DNA from: Chitinophagaceae bacterium
GTDB taxonomy: Bacteria > Bacteroidota > Bacteroidia > Chitinophagales > Chitinophagaceae
Assembly: GCA_947380905.1 (NCBI GenBank)
Contig: CANCSS010000015.1
Coordinates: 1-54,734, forward strand
Reading direction: 5' to 3'
DNA: 54,734 bases
The notes under the pieces are model-generated. The model had not been told where the DNA came from, searched no databases, and saw only the letters and a program-made list of their open reading frames with translations. How positions within the stretch are numbered: position 1 is the first letter of the stretch; the number at the start of each line of letters is the position of its first letter. A program made the translations under genes and the position numbers. This document shows positions 36,736 to 45,765 of the stretch, piece by piece.

Positions 36736-39573
36736 TTATTTCATCTCTAGCGCTAAGAACTTCGCAGTATGTGTTTTGGATTTTTTTATCATTTCTTCTG
36801 GGGTTCCTTCAAATTGAATCAGTCCTCCTCCATTGCCCCCTTCTGGGCCCAAATCAATAATGTGATCGGCCACTTTAATTACATCCATATTGTGTTCTAT
36901 AACTAGTACTGTATTGCCTCTGTCAACCAATCTGTTTAACACGCCTATTAATAATTGAATGTCCTGAAAATGTAAGCCTGTAGTGGGCTCATCCAAAATA
37001 TAAAAGGTTTTTCCAGTATCTTTTTTGCCTAATTCAGTCGCTAATTTAACACGCTGCGCTTCTCCACCACTTAAGGTCACTGCCGATTGTCCCAAAGTAA
37101 TATACCCCAAGCCCACTTCATTCAACACTTTTAATTTTCTATAAATAAATGGTACTGCTTGAAAAAATTCACAGGCTTCTTCCACGGTCATATTCAATAC
37201 ATCACTAATTGATTTTCCTTTGTACCTAATTTCCAAAGTTTCTCGATTGTATCTTTTACCGCCACATTTTTCACAGTGCACATATACATCAGGTAAAAAA
37301 TTCATTTCAATTACACGCATGCCTCCTCCTTCACATACTTCACAACGACCACTTTTTACATTAAAAGAAAACCTTCCTGCTTGATAGCCTCTAATTTTTG
37401 CTTCCGGTACAGATGCAAATAAAGTTCTGATGTCGGTAAAGAAACCACAATAGGTTGCAGGATTGCTTCTTGGAGTTCTTCCAATAGGCGATTGATCTAT
37501 TTCAATGACTTTATCAATGTTTTCCAACCCCGTTACTTTTGAATAAGTCATGGGTTTGGTTTTGCTATGGTAACAAAACTGAGATAAAATTGGATACAGG
37601 GTTTCATTAATTAAAGTAGATTTTCCACTTCCACTTACACCTGTTACCACGGTAAAAGTGCCTAATGGAAAATTACAACTTACTTTTTGCAAAGTATTCC
37701 CAGTGGCCCCTTTGATACCAATAGTAAGCCCATTGCCTTTGCGTCTTTCAGAAGGTATTTCAATTTTTTTCTTGCCTGCTAAAAACAATGCCGTATCCGA
37801 TTTTAGTTTAACAATTTCCTGTGGCGTTCCTTGTGCTACAATATGCCCACCATGAATACCCGCCTTGGGGCCAATGTCTACTAAATAGTCGGCAGCCATC
37901 ATAATATCTTTATCGTGCTCTACGACTAAAACCGTATTGCCAATGTCACGCAATTGTTTTAGTGCAGTAATCAATCTTTGATTGTCTCTTTGATGCAAAC
38001 CAATAGAAGGTTCATCTAATATATACGTAATGCCTTGCAACTGAGAACCAATTTGGGTTGCCAACCGAATTCTTTGCGATTCTCCCCCACTCAATGATTT
38101 GGATGGACGACTTAAGGACAAATAAGACAAACCTACATTCATTAAAAAAGAGATGCGATCATCAATTTCTTTTAAAATGCCAGCTGCTATTTGCGTATCT
38201 TTTTTATCCAATTTTGCAGGCAAACTTTTGAACCAGTTTTGCAAAGCATCTAAATGCATGTCGTTTAAAGCAGCAATATTTTTTTCATTCACCTTAAACC
38301 ATAAACTTTCTTTTCTTAATCTCGCCCCTTCGCAAACAGGACAGGTATTCAATTCCATATAGCCTTCCACCCAGGCCTTCAAATGATCGGTGCTTTGCGA
38401 AGATGTAAACCATCTTTTCATCATTGGCACTATGCCTTCATAACTACCCGTATACTCATTTGGAATGTTTTCATCATTCAAGTCCATGTCTAAAGTGGAT
38501 GAAATATTTTTATCGCCAAATAAAATCAAATCCAATTGTTCTTTGCTTAATTCATTGATGGCCTTGTCTAAACTTATTTTATGCTTTCTTGCAAATAATT
38601 TAATTTGATTAAACACACTTGCCTCTCTGGCTTCTCCCAATGGATGAATGGCCCCTTCATTAATACTTAAGGTATGATCCTGTAATAATAAACTCATATC
38701 AATGGCATACACATTGCCTAAGCCTTTGCAGTTGGGACAAGCCCCATACGGAGAATTAAAAGAAAAACTATTGGGTGATGGCTCTTCATAACTTAAGCCA
38801 GTTGCCTCACACATCAATTGTTTTGAATATTGCACCAATTTTGTTTTTCCTTCTTCCAAAACAAAAAGTAAATCCTTTCCCATTTTCAAACATTGGGCAA
38901 CACTGTCTCCCAACCTTATTTTCATTGCCACTGATACAGGTAAACGATCTACCACAATTTCAATATCATGAATTTTATAACGATCTACTTGGTATTTGGG
39001 TTTTAATTCAACAATCTCTCCATCTACTCGTGCTTTTACAAATCCCTTTTTTCTGATTTCTTCAAATAGCTCTCTGTAATGCCCTTTACGACCGCGCACC
39101 ACCGGTGCCAATAAATTTATTTTCTTGTCTTTAAACTGAGTAAATATATTTTGAACAATCTCCGCTTCAGAAAACTTAACCATGGGTTTTCCGGTATTGT
39201 AACTATAGGCTTTGCCAATACGGGCGTACAATAATCTTAAAAAGTCATACAATTCGGTAACGGTTCCAACCGTAGATCTAGGATTTTTATTGGTCGTCTT
39301 TTGTTCTATGGCAATCACAGGAGACAAGCCTGTAATTTGGTCCACATCGGGGCGTTCCATTTCGCCCATAAACTGTCTGGCATAGGCACTAAAACTCTCC
39401 ATATAACGGCGTTGCCCTTCGTTGTATAGGGTATCAAAAGCCAAAGAGGATTTGCCACTTCCGCTCACCCCTGTAAAAACCACTAATTGATTTTTAGGAA
39501 TGGTTATGTCAAAATTTTTCAGGTTGTGTTCTCTAGCACCAACAACGGTAATATATTCTTTTATTTGGCTCAT
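36736..39573 (-). CDS. uvrA: Excinuclease ABC subunit A
   Basis: The damage-recognition ATPase of nucleotide excision repair, loading UvrB. The 945-residue protein has both ABC modules: Walker A GVSGSGKSS at 35-43 and a second GVSGSGKST near residue 650, with two LSGGE signatures and two ILDEP Walker B boxes. Zinc-binding cysteines are visible in CPNCKGLG, CPVCEGAR and the CEVCEGGG...CEKCGGKR module. It is transcribed alone and divergent from the PAP2 gene. Confidence 0.98.
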   Translation of the reverse strand: MSQIKEYITVVGAREHNLKNFDITIPKNQLVVFTGVSGSGKSSLAFDTLYNEGQRRYMESFSAYARQFMGEMERPDVDQITGLSPVIAIEQKTTNKNPRSTVGTVTELYDFLRLLYARIGKAYSYNTGKPMVKFSEAEIVQNIFTQFKDKKINLLAPVVRGRKGHYRELFEEIRKKGFVKARVDGEIVELKPKYQVDRYKIHDIEIVVDRLPVSVAMKIRLGDSVAQCLKMGKDLLFVLEEGKTKLVQYSKQLMCEATGLSYEEPSPNSFSFNSPYGACPNCKGLGNVYAIDMSLLLQDHTLSINEGAIHPLGEAREASVFNQIKLFARKHKISLDKAINELSKEQLDLILFGDKNISSTLDMDLNDENIPNEYTGSYEGIVPMMKRWFTSSQSTDHLKAWVEGYMELNTCPVCEGARLRKESLWFKVNEKNIAALNDMHLDALQNWFKSLPAKLDKKDTQIAAGILKEIDDRISFLMNVGLSYLSLSRPSKSLSGGESQRIRLATQIGSQLQGITYILDEPSIGLHQRDNQRLITALKQLRDIGNTVLVVEHDKDIMMAADYLVDIGPKAGIHGGHIVAQGTPQEIVKLKSDTALFLAGKKKIEIPSERRKGNGLTIGIKGATGNTLQKVSCNFPLGTFTVVTGVSGSGKSTLINETLYPILSQFCYHSKTKPMTYSKVTGLENIDKVIEIDQSPIGRTPRSNPATYCGFFTDIRTLFASVPEAKIRGYQAGRFSFNVKSGRCEVCEGGGMRVIEMNFLPDVYVHCEKCGGKRYNRETLEIRYKGKSISDVLNMTVEEACEFFQAVPFIYRKLKVLNEVGLGYITLGQSAVTLSGGEAQRVKLATELGKKDTGKTFYILDEPTTGLHFQDIQLLIGVLNRLVDRGNTVLVIEHNMDVIKVADHIIDLGPEGGNGGGLIQFEGTPEEMIKKSKTHTAKFLALEMK

Positions 39574-39637
39574 CTAAGGGGTTAAAGTTATAACAACCTT
39601 TTAAATAATTTGTTGACTGTGAAGAATAAACATTTAG

Positions 39638-39645
39638 TAAATTTG
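39638..39645 (+). promoter_or_regulatory. -7 element upstream of the PAP2 gene
   Basis: TAAATTTG matches TAnnTTTG and ends 23 nt before the ATG at 39669. TTTGTTG at 39609-39615 is a possible -33 but at a longer than usual spacing. Confidence 0.5.
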
Positions 39646-39668
39646 CCTTTTAATAGCCCATTTAAACC

Positions 39669-40295
39669 ATGTCTAATTTAAGCAGCAAAAATTCACCATT
39701 TATCTTTGCCCAACTTGGTTCCCTTGGATTGGCAATGCTGCTTTTTATCCTCAGCTTACTCACAGGCAGAGAGGCGCTGTTTTTAGCATGGAATGTGGAC
39801 TTAGGCCTATGGGCAGATCAGTTTTTTAGCTTTTTCACCAATTTAGCAGAAGGTTGGATGTGGATACCTTACTTATTGATCGTATTTGGATGGTACAAAA
39901 GAGACGTTCTATTTATTTTACTCAACTTTTTAACCTCAACCCTGCTAACTCAATTGCCTAAAAATTATATTTGGCCAGCCGTAAACAGACCTATTGCGAG
40001 TGGCATACCCCTTTCAAAAATACATACCGTGATGGGTGTTGAAGTGCATACATACAATAGTTTCCCTTCTGGACATAGCGCCACCGCTTTTGTTTTATTT
40101 TTTCTTACCGTATATTTTTTCCCTCATAAAAAAGTATTTTGGATAGGAGCGGCTTATGCAATTATATGCGGTTACTCTAGAATTTATTTAGGCCAACATT
40201 TCCCTATCGATGTTGCAGGGGGAATCATTGCAGCTATTTTAAGTTTTCAATTAAGCATTTGGATAAGAAATAAAATAAAACCAACTCCTTTTTAG
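39669..40295 (+). CDS. PAP2-family membrane phosphatase
   Basis: A 208-residue, about six-helix lipid phosphatase of the PAP2 superfamily, acting on membrane phospho- or pyrophospholipids such as undecaprenyl pyrophosphate or phosphatidic acid. The three-part active site is visible: KNYIWPAVNRP, FPSGHSATAF and SRIYLGQHFPIDVAGG. Which lipid is used cannot be told. It is followed 35 bp later by a second phosphoesterase gene on the same strand. Confidence 0.9.
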   Translation: MSNLSSKNSPFIFAQLGSLGLAMLLFILSLLTGREALFLAWNVDLGLWADQFFSFFTNLAEGWMWIPYLLIVFGWYKRDVLFILLNFLTSTLLTQLPKNYIWPAVNRPIASGIPLSKIHTVMGVEVHTYNSFPSGHSATAFVLFFLTVYFFPHKKVFWIGAAYAIICGYSRIYLGQHFPIDVAGGIIAAILSFQLSIWIRNKIKPTPF

Positions 40296-40330
40296 TATTT
40301 TCAACAAGGCTCTTTTTAATACCACTTATT

Positions 40331-41629
40331 ATGTTTAATAAATTATCATTTTTAACCTTTAGCCTATTTATTGTATTGTTCTCCTATGCCCAAGAAAATA
40401 CACATGTTAGCGCACCACTAATACACTCATTAGATACTACTCAACAAATTATTGAAGGCAGAAAAAATAGCGCTAATCAAATTCAAAAACCTTATGTTAT
40501 TTTGATTTCTGCGGACGGATTTAGAGCTGATTTTACAGCACTATATGATGCTAAAAATTTAAAGGCGCTTTCTAAAAAAGGAGTTCGAGCTCAATATATG
40601 ACCCCATCTTATCCTTCTGTCACTTTCCCCAACCACTATAGTATTGTTACAGGCTTGTATCCTGCGCACCATGGATTGGTTGACAATAGTTATATCGACA
40701 TCCCAACAGGCGCATTTTACAATATGGGCAATAAAAAAATGGTCGCCGAAGGTAAATGGTATGGAGGAACGCCGCTATGGGTTTTAGCAGAACAACAAAA
40801 AATGATCTCGGCTAGTTTTTATTGGGTAGCATCTGAAGCTGCTATACAAGGTATTAAACCGACCTATTATTATATATACAATGAAAAGATTGATATAGCC
40901 ACAAGAATCAAAGCTATCAAAGACTGGTTGAGTTTACCCGAAGAACAACGTCCTCATTTAATTACATTTTATTTCCCTCAGGTAGACCACAATGCACATG
41001 AATTTGGACCTAATGATGCAAGAGTGGGAGAAGCCGTTCAATTTGTTGACAGCAGTGTTAATGCATTACAAGAAACTTTATCTTCTTTACACTTACCCAT
41101 TAACTATATTTTTGTTTCTGATCATGGCATGGCTAAAGTTGATAATATCAATACAAAGCCTATGCCAAATGCCATTGATACCAGTTTTTTTACAGTTCCT
41201 TGGGGTGACACTCAATTGCATTTGTATGCCAAAGACAAATCAAAAATCGAATCTACCTATGATGCACTAAAAAAAGATACAAGTATTACGGTATATAAAT
41301 TAGATGAAACGCCTGCTTATTGGCATTATAAAAGCAGTGATGATAAATACAATCGCTTGGGTGATTTAATTGTTATTCCACATTTTCCAAAAGTGTTTAA
41401 TTTATCTACAAGAAAAACCACCATAGGGAAGCATGGATTTGACAATCATTTAGTAGAAATGCGCGCTAGCTTCATGGCATGGGGGCCGGCATTTAAAAAT
41501 GGAATGACGATAGACGGTTTTGAAAATGTAAATGTTTACCCATTGGTAGCACATATCTTAGGATTGACCATTGATGAATCTAACATTGATGGGAAATTAG
41601 AAGTGTTGAAACCGGTTTTGATAAAATAG
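40331..41629 (+). CDS. Secreted ectonucleotide pyrophosphatase/phosphodiesterase-type enzyme
   Basis: An alkaline-phosphatase-superfamily enzyme with a signal peptide (LSFLTFSLFIVLFSYA). Metal and catalytic motifs of the NPP family are present: LISADGFRADF, SYPSVTFPNHYSIVTGLYP (Thr is the expected nucleophile), FPQVDHNAHEFGP and VSDHGMAKV; GKHGFDNH supplies the last metal ligand. At 432 residues it is a single catalytic domain. It likely hydrolyses extracellular nucleotides or phosphodiesters, perhaps with the upstream PAP2 protein. Confidence 0.92.
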   Translation: MFNKLSFLTFSLFIVLFSYAQENTHVSAPLIHSLDTTQQIIEGRKNSANQIQKPYVILISADGFRADFTALYDAKNLKALSKKGVRAQYMTPSYPSVTFPNHYSIVTGLYPAHHGLVDNSYIDIPTGAFYNMGNKKMVAEGKWYGGTPLWVLAEQQKMISASFYWVASEAAIQGIKPTYYYIYNEKIDIATRIKAIKDWLSLPEEQRPHLITFYFPQVDHNAHEFGPNDARVGEAVQFVDSSVNALQETLSSLHLPINYIFVSDHGMAKVDNINTKPMPNAIDTSFFTVPWGDTQLHLYAKDKSKIESTYDALKKDTSITVYKLDETPAYWHYKSSDDKYNRLGDLIVIPHFPKVFNLSTRKTTIGKHGFDNHLVEMRASFMAWGPAFKNGMTIDGFENVNVYPLVAHILGLTIDESNIDGKLEVLKPVLIK

Positions 41630-41638
41630 AATTAAATA

Positions 41639-42328
41639 CTATTTTATACATCTTATACTCGCGCCATTATTTAAAGCGTCATTCACACGCGCTGTTTGTG
41701 ATGAATTATAATACAAACCAAAACGCACCGCAGTAGTAGTATTATATTTTGTACTGGTCCAGAAATGCGCATTGGTGCCTACTCCACTCGCAGGGCCTCC
41801 AATAAAAGTACCATTTGTTGTTTCTACATCTCGAAAACCTGCGGCGATGGCCGAGAAACCTGAACTATTTGTACTAGCAAAACTAGCACTTGAAGTCCAT
41901 GTAGAAGTGAGTCTTAATTCTTCAGAAGAAACAGATGTTCCGGCGGATGCATCTCCTCCATAAAAATTGGCTAGAACTAAAAATTCTGCATCACTTGGCA
42001 CATGCCATCCAAAAGGGCAAACTCCCCTAGCGTCATTTACAACTGTCCAATTGTATAATTTGCCATACCCAGCTGCCTGTGAAATAGTATTATAATCACT
42101 ATAGGCTCCTTCTGTTGCATTCTTCCACAAAGTGCCATCAGTAATATTTGTAATGGGATCACCATTGGTATAGCTAACTACATTTAGGTTATACAACATC
42201 CATGTTTGAGTACCAATGGTGATACTAGGCGTAATACTATAATCAGGTCCAACTAAAAAACCCTGCGGTACAATTTGACCTTTTAAATTAAAAGAAATAA
42301 ATAAACAAATAATATAAAAGTATTTCAT
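41639..42328 (-). CDS. FISUMP-domain secreted protein
   Basis: 229 residues with a signal peptide (YFYIICLFISFNLKGQ) and one Fibrobacter succinogenes major paralogous domain. Its motifs are IGTQTWMLYNLNV, YGKLYNWTVV, GVCPFGWHVPSDAEFLVL and GTNAHFWTSTKYNTTTAVR. The fold is related to formylglycine-enzyme/C-type lectin-like domains and is common on Bacteroidetes surface proteins; the function is unknown. It starts 2 bp after the end of the long repeat protein, so the two are translationally coupled. Confidence 0.88.
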   Translation of the reverse strand: MKYFYIICLFISFNLKGQIVPQGFLVGPDYSITPSITIGTQTWMLYNLNVVSYTNGDPITNITDGTLWKNATEGAYSDYNTISQAAGYGKLYNWTVVNDARGVCPFGWHVPSDAEFLVLANFYGGDASAGTSVSSEELRLTSTWTSSASFASTNSSGFSAIAAGFRDVETTNGTFIGGPASGVGTNAHFWTSTKYNTTTAVRFGLYYNSSQTARVNDALNNGASIRCIK

Positions 42329-42330
42329 TA

Positions 42331-44994
42331 TTAATAGAAATTTTGGACTGCGGTAGCATAAATTTTACTTCCATCGCAAATTAATGTTACAATATCTGTT
42401 CTACCATTGGTTGCTGTAATAGTGGGGCCAGATCCTCCACCAGCCCATAACCATGCGACAGGGAATGCAACCGTTTTGCCAGTACCTGAAGCAATTTGTC
42501 TAAACTTAATGAGGTAGGTTCCTACACTCAGGTTACTTAAAGTTAAAGTAGTTATACTATTGGCTAAATAAATATGAAAAACATTTCCCAAACTCATGTC
42601 AATAGTGGTAGTAGTTGCAGACAATATACTATCAGTGGTATATTGAATATATCTTTTCACTTTTATACTATCCGCAATAACCAGTCCAGTTATGGTGGGA
42701 TTCGTTCTATCTAGTTTAAGATTAATTCTATTAGATAAACTCGCTGTGTCACGTCCGAATCTAGAAGAAAGCATATTAGCGGTGTCAGATACCTTAAGTC
42801 TGGTAGTCAACATATTTGCAGTGTCACTAATTTTTAATCTGCTGCTAAGCATAGTTGCAGTGTCCGATACTTTAAGTCTCGTAGTCAACATATTTGCAGT
42901 GTCACTAATTTTTAATCTGCTGCTAAGCATAGTTGCAGTGTCTGATACTTTAAGTCTCGTAGTTAGCATACTTGCTGTATCTGAAATGTTCACTTTAAGG
43001 CTTATTCTATTAGATAACAAAATTGTATCACGTGCAAATCTTGATGCAAGCATACTGGCTGTATCTGATACCTTAAGTCTCGTAGTCAACATATTTGCAG
43101 TGTCACTAATTTTTAATCTACCGCTAAGCATAGTTGCAGTATCTGAAATATTTACTTTAAAGCTAATTCTATTAGATAAACTTGCTGTGTCCCTTGCGAA
43201 CCTGGTAGACAACATCAAACTGGTATCAACAATTCTTAGTTTTGAATTAACTCGATTAGATAAGCTAACTGTATCACGTGCAAATCTTGAGGTAAGCATA
43301 GCACCAGTATCCGCAGTGTTTACATATATAGTATTGTCATAACTTATACTAGTACCAGCAGCTTTAACTAATCCAGTGCCATTTAATTGAGCTTGGCCTC
43401 CTAAACCAGTTAAAGTATAGGTAGGCACATTTAAATTACCCGTAGTTGAACTAAAAGTAGCAGCACCTGATGTGCCAATAGTTGTTAAAGAATAAATTTG
43501 TGCATTATCTGTAACATTGGATAAACCTACTTTTGATTTGCTAATCCCTGTTGCAATTTTAACATTAGTAATGCTAGCATCAGCTAAATCTGTTGTAGCA
43601 ATGGTACCATCGAAAATTTTTGCTGAAGTAATTGCATTATCTTTTATAACTGGGGAATCTGGTGTATTGGTTAGATCCCCTGCCAATTTTATTAACCCAT
43701 AGTCTACAGCTGTTGCTGGACTAGCACCTCCAGCTGTAATTGTATTGGCTACTTGAGTAACATAGGTGGTTACCGCCAATGCAGTAGGAAACTTGATATT
43801 ATTTTGTTCAGAAGTTAGAGACAAATTAATGGACTTATTAATTGTATCCATTTTGGAATTGATTCTAATAGACATGCTCGCGGTATCTCTTTTTTGTAAA
43901 AGAAAAGAAGTGTCTTTTTTAATTCGATTGTTTAACATCGCAGCGGTATCAAATGAGCTAAGTTTTAAATTAATTCTAGTAGACAATGTTGCGGTATCAA
44001 TTTTTTGTAAAAGAAAAGAAGTGTCCTTGCGTATTCTATTATTTAACATCAAAGTAGTATCTGAAGAGGTAAGTTTTAAGTTAATTCGGTTGGATAAGGT
44101 GAGGGTATCAGATAAATTTAGTTTAGTTGAAATACTTGTATTAATAGGTGTTATATCAAATGTCTTTGATGCCAATTGAGTAGGTGTGACATAGGATAGG
44201 ATACTGTCTGCCGTATTTATTTTTAAATTAATTCTATTATTAAGTGCACTGGTGTCATAGGTCTTTGTAGCCAATTGAGTGGGTGTCACAAAAACTACTA
44301 AACTATCCTTTGTATTCATTTTTGAATCAAGTACTGCATTCAATTTAACCAAAGTGGAATCTCTAAGACTAGAAACACTGGATAAACTAAGTATTGAATT
44401 TTTATAGGGCAATAACATAACCGCCGTATCTGCATTATTCAGTTTCTTACTTAGATCTATAGAAAATGAATTTAGTTTATCTGCTTTGAGGTAATTAGCC
44501 AGCATTTTGGCGGTATCTGTTATAGATAATTTACTACTTACGTCAACTGTACTACCACTGTATAATGCATAAGGGACCGTTCCAAACGGAGTCGACCCCA
44601 AATCTATCCAATCCTTGGTAAAATCCCAATCAGCAGCAGGTGCAGCAGGTGTGATGGCTATTTTTATATTCAAAAAAAATGGGCCATTGGCCCAATCAAT
44701 CGATGTCAAATTTTTCGCGACTCCATTGATCCATTTACCACCTCCAATAGTCATGTTGAAAACTCCAAAAGCATCTGTATTTGTTTGATGTTGTTCTACA
44801 AACACTTTATTTCCAGTTTCTGTATACTGAATAATACTTACTTCAACATATAGTTTTTTTTCTTTGGCAGGATTGGTAAAATTATCTCTCGCAATGGCCT
44901 GAAAAAATATTCCATTGTTATTTATTTGAGCAAGTAGTGAATTAGAACATAATACATAAATAATAAATATGATAATTTTTATATACTTTTTCAT
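42331..44994 (-). CDS. Long repetitive secreted surface-fibre protein
   Basis: 887 residues. A signal peptide ends at LLAQ (about residue 23), followed by an N-terminal domain typical of Bacteroidetes surface proteins (FFQAIARDNFTNPA, FGVFNMTIGGGKW, GTVPYALYS, about 30-145). Two stretches of short repeats built on DTxxMLxxRLKxS and LSNRINLKL follow (about 150-390 and 565-765), with a phage-fibre-like middle (AITSAKIFDGTIATTDLAD, GLSNVTDNAQ) between them. A beta-rich C-terminal domain (about 775-887) closes the chain. There is no T9SS sorting tail. The architecture suggests an elongated, probably trimeric, adhesin; that is inference. It heads an operon with the FISUMP gene. Confidence 0.82.
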   Translation of the reverse strand: MKKYIKIIIFIIYVLCSNSLLAQINNNGIFFQAIARDNFTNPAKEKKLYVEVSIIQYTETGNKVFVEQHQTNTDAFGVFNMTIGGGKWINGVAKNLTSIDWANGPFFLNIKIAITPAAPAADWDFTKDWIDLGSTPFGTVPYALYSGSTVDVSSKLSITDTAKMLANYLKADKLNSFSIDLSKKLNNADTAVMLLPYKNSILSLSSVSSLRDSTLVKLNAVLDSKMNTKDSLVVFVTPTQLATKTYDTSALNNRINLKINTADSILSYVTPTQLASKTFDITPINTSISTKLNLSDTLTLSNRINLKLTSSDTTLMLNNRIRKDTSFLLQKIDTATLSTRINLKLSSFDTAAMLNNRIKKDTSFLLQKRDTASMSIRINSKMDTINKSINLSLTSEQNNIKFPTALAVTTYVTQVANTITAGGASPATAVDYGLIKLAGDLTNTPDSPVIKDNAITSAKIFDGTIATTDLADASITNVKIATGISKSKVGLSNVTDNAQIYSLTTIGTSGAATFSSTTGNLNVPTYTLTGLGGQAQLNGTGLVKAAGTSISYDNTIYVNTADTGAMLTSRFARDTVSLSNRVNSKLRIVDTSLMLSTRFARDTASLSNRISFKVNISDTATMLSGRLKISDTANMLTTRLKVSDTASMLASRFARDTILLSNRISLKVNISDTASMLTTRLKVSDTATMLSSRLKISDTANMLTTRLKVSDTATMLSSRLKISDTANMLTTRLKVSDTANMLSSRFGRDTASLSNRINLKLDRTNPTITGLVIADSIKVKRYIQYTTDSILSATTTTIDMSLGNVFHIYLANSITTLTLSNLSVGTYLIKFRQIASGTGKTVAFPVAWLWAGGGSGPTITATNGRTDIVTLICDGSKIYATAVQNFY
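42782..42960 (-). repeat. 78-bp near-identical tandem repeats in the fibre gene
   Basis: The same 78-bp unit (26 codons, two 13-residue motifs) begins at 42782, 42860 and 42938 with only a few substitutions, and diverged copies continue to about 43150. Such identity predicts length variation by slippage or recombination. Confidence 0.85.
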
Positions 44995-45058
44995 TATTTA
45001 TTTATGATTTTTTTACAACTCTGATTGATTACAAAATAAATACAAAAATTGAAAAATA

Positions 45059-45080
45059 ATTTGAGTCCTAGGCCTCAAAT
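45059..45080. promoter_or_regulatory. 22-bp palindrome in the divergent surface-protein/regulator gap
   Basis: Arms ATTTGAG and CTCAAAT flank a CCTAGG core, with one mismatched pair. It sits between the start of the fibre gene (44994) and the response regulator (45162), a natural position for an operator controlling both. The right half (14 nt) recurs at 46014-46027. Confidence 0.5.
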
Positions 45081-45161
45081 AAATAGTTAATGTACTAGAT
45101 ATATTTCTACACAAATTAAAAGTGATATGTTTATAGCAGAATAATACATATTAATTAAGCC

Positions 45162-45755
45162 ATGTTATACAATAAGATTTTAATTCTCGAAGATGATATG
45201 ATTGTGGGAATTGATTTACAAGAGTTATTAAATCAAGCTGGATACGACACTGTTTTACTCCACAATTACAACGATGCTATAAGTCATTTAAAATCGTTTA
45301 AACCCAATCTGGCTATATGTGACATCAATCTTGGGCAGGGCGAAACTGGAATTGATTTTGCAAAATATGCGACGATCCTATTGCCGACTTTAGAAATCAT
45401 TTATGTAACGGCTTTTAGCACCCATCAAATTATTGAAAAAGCAGAATCAACCCAGCCCTTAAATTATATTATTAAACCCTGGAATGAAGAACAAATAAAA
45501 GTAACCGTTAAAAGAGCTTTGAGCCTTATTAAAAATAAATATGCAAAAAACGAAGTGATTGAAAAATTAAGTTTAACTGAATATAAGATTTTAGACCTTA
45601 TCTCTCAACAAAAAAAGAGTAAGGAAATTGCTATAGAATTGTTTGTATCAGAAAAAACAATACGGAATCATCGCTACAATATCATCAAAAAGTTAAAATT
45701 GCCCAACGAGAACAATAGTTTATTAAAATGGGCTTTAACCAATTTACATCTTTAA
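45162..45755 (+). CDS. LuxR-type response regulator
   Basis: A 197-residue two-component regulator. The receiver domain has acidic Asp11/Asp12, phospho-acceptor Asp54 (AICDINLG), Thr83 (YVTAFS) and Lys105 (YIIKPWN). The C-terminal helix-turn-helix (about 135-197: LSLTEYKILDLISQQKKSKEIA then VSEKTIRNHRYNIIKKL) is GerE/LuxR-like. No histidine kinase gene lies nearby, so it is an orphan. Its position, divergent from the fibre gene and directly upstream of a T9SS-sorted protein, suggests it controls these surface genes. Confidence 0.9.
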   Translation: MLYNKILILEDDMIVGIDLQELLNQAGYDTVLLHNYNDAISHLKSFKPNLAICDINLGQGETGIDFAKYATILLPTLEIIYVTAFSTHQIIEKAESTQPLNYIIKPWNEEQIKVTVKRALSLIKNKYAKNEVIEKLSLTEYKILDLISQQKKSKEIAIELFVSEKTIRNHRYNIIKKLKLPNENNSLLKWALTNLHL

Positions 45756-45765
45756 AAATAGTTCG

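Noticed and set aside
42692..43342. 216-residue open frame antisense to the fibre gene
   Set aside because: It is a repeat-driven shadow of the minus-strand gene, with the same 13-codon periodicity and no start context.
42331..44994. Prophage tail-fibre gene
   Set aside because: The N-terminal domain and signal peptide are those of Bacteroidetes surface proteins, and no capsid, terminase, portal or integrase gene is in the window.
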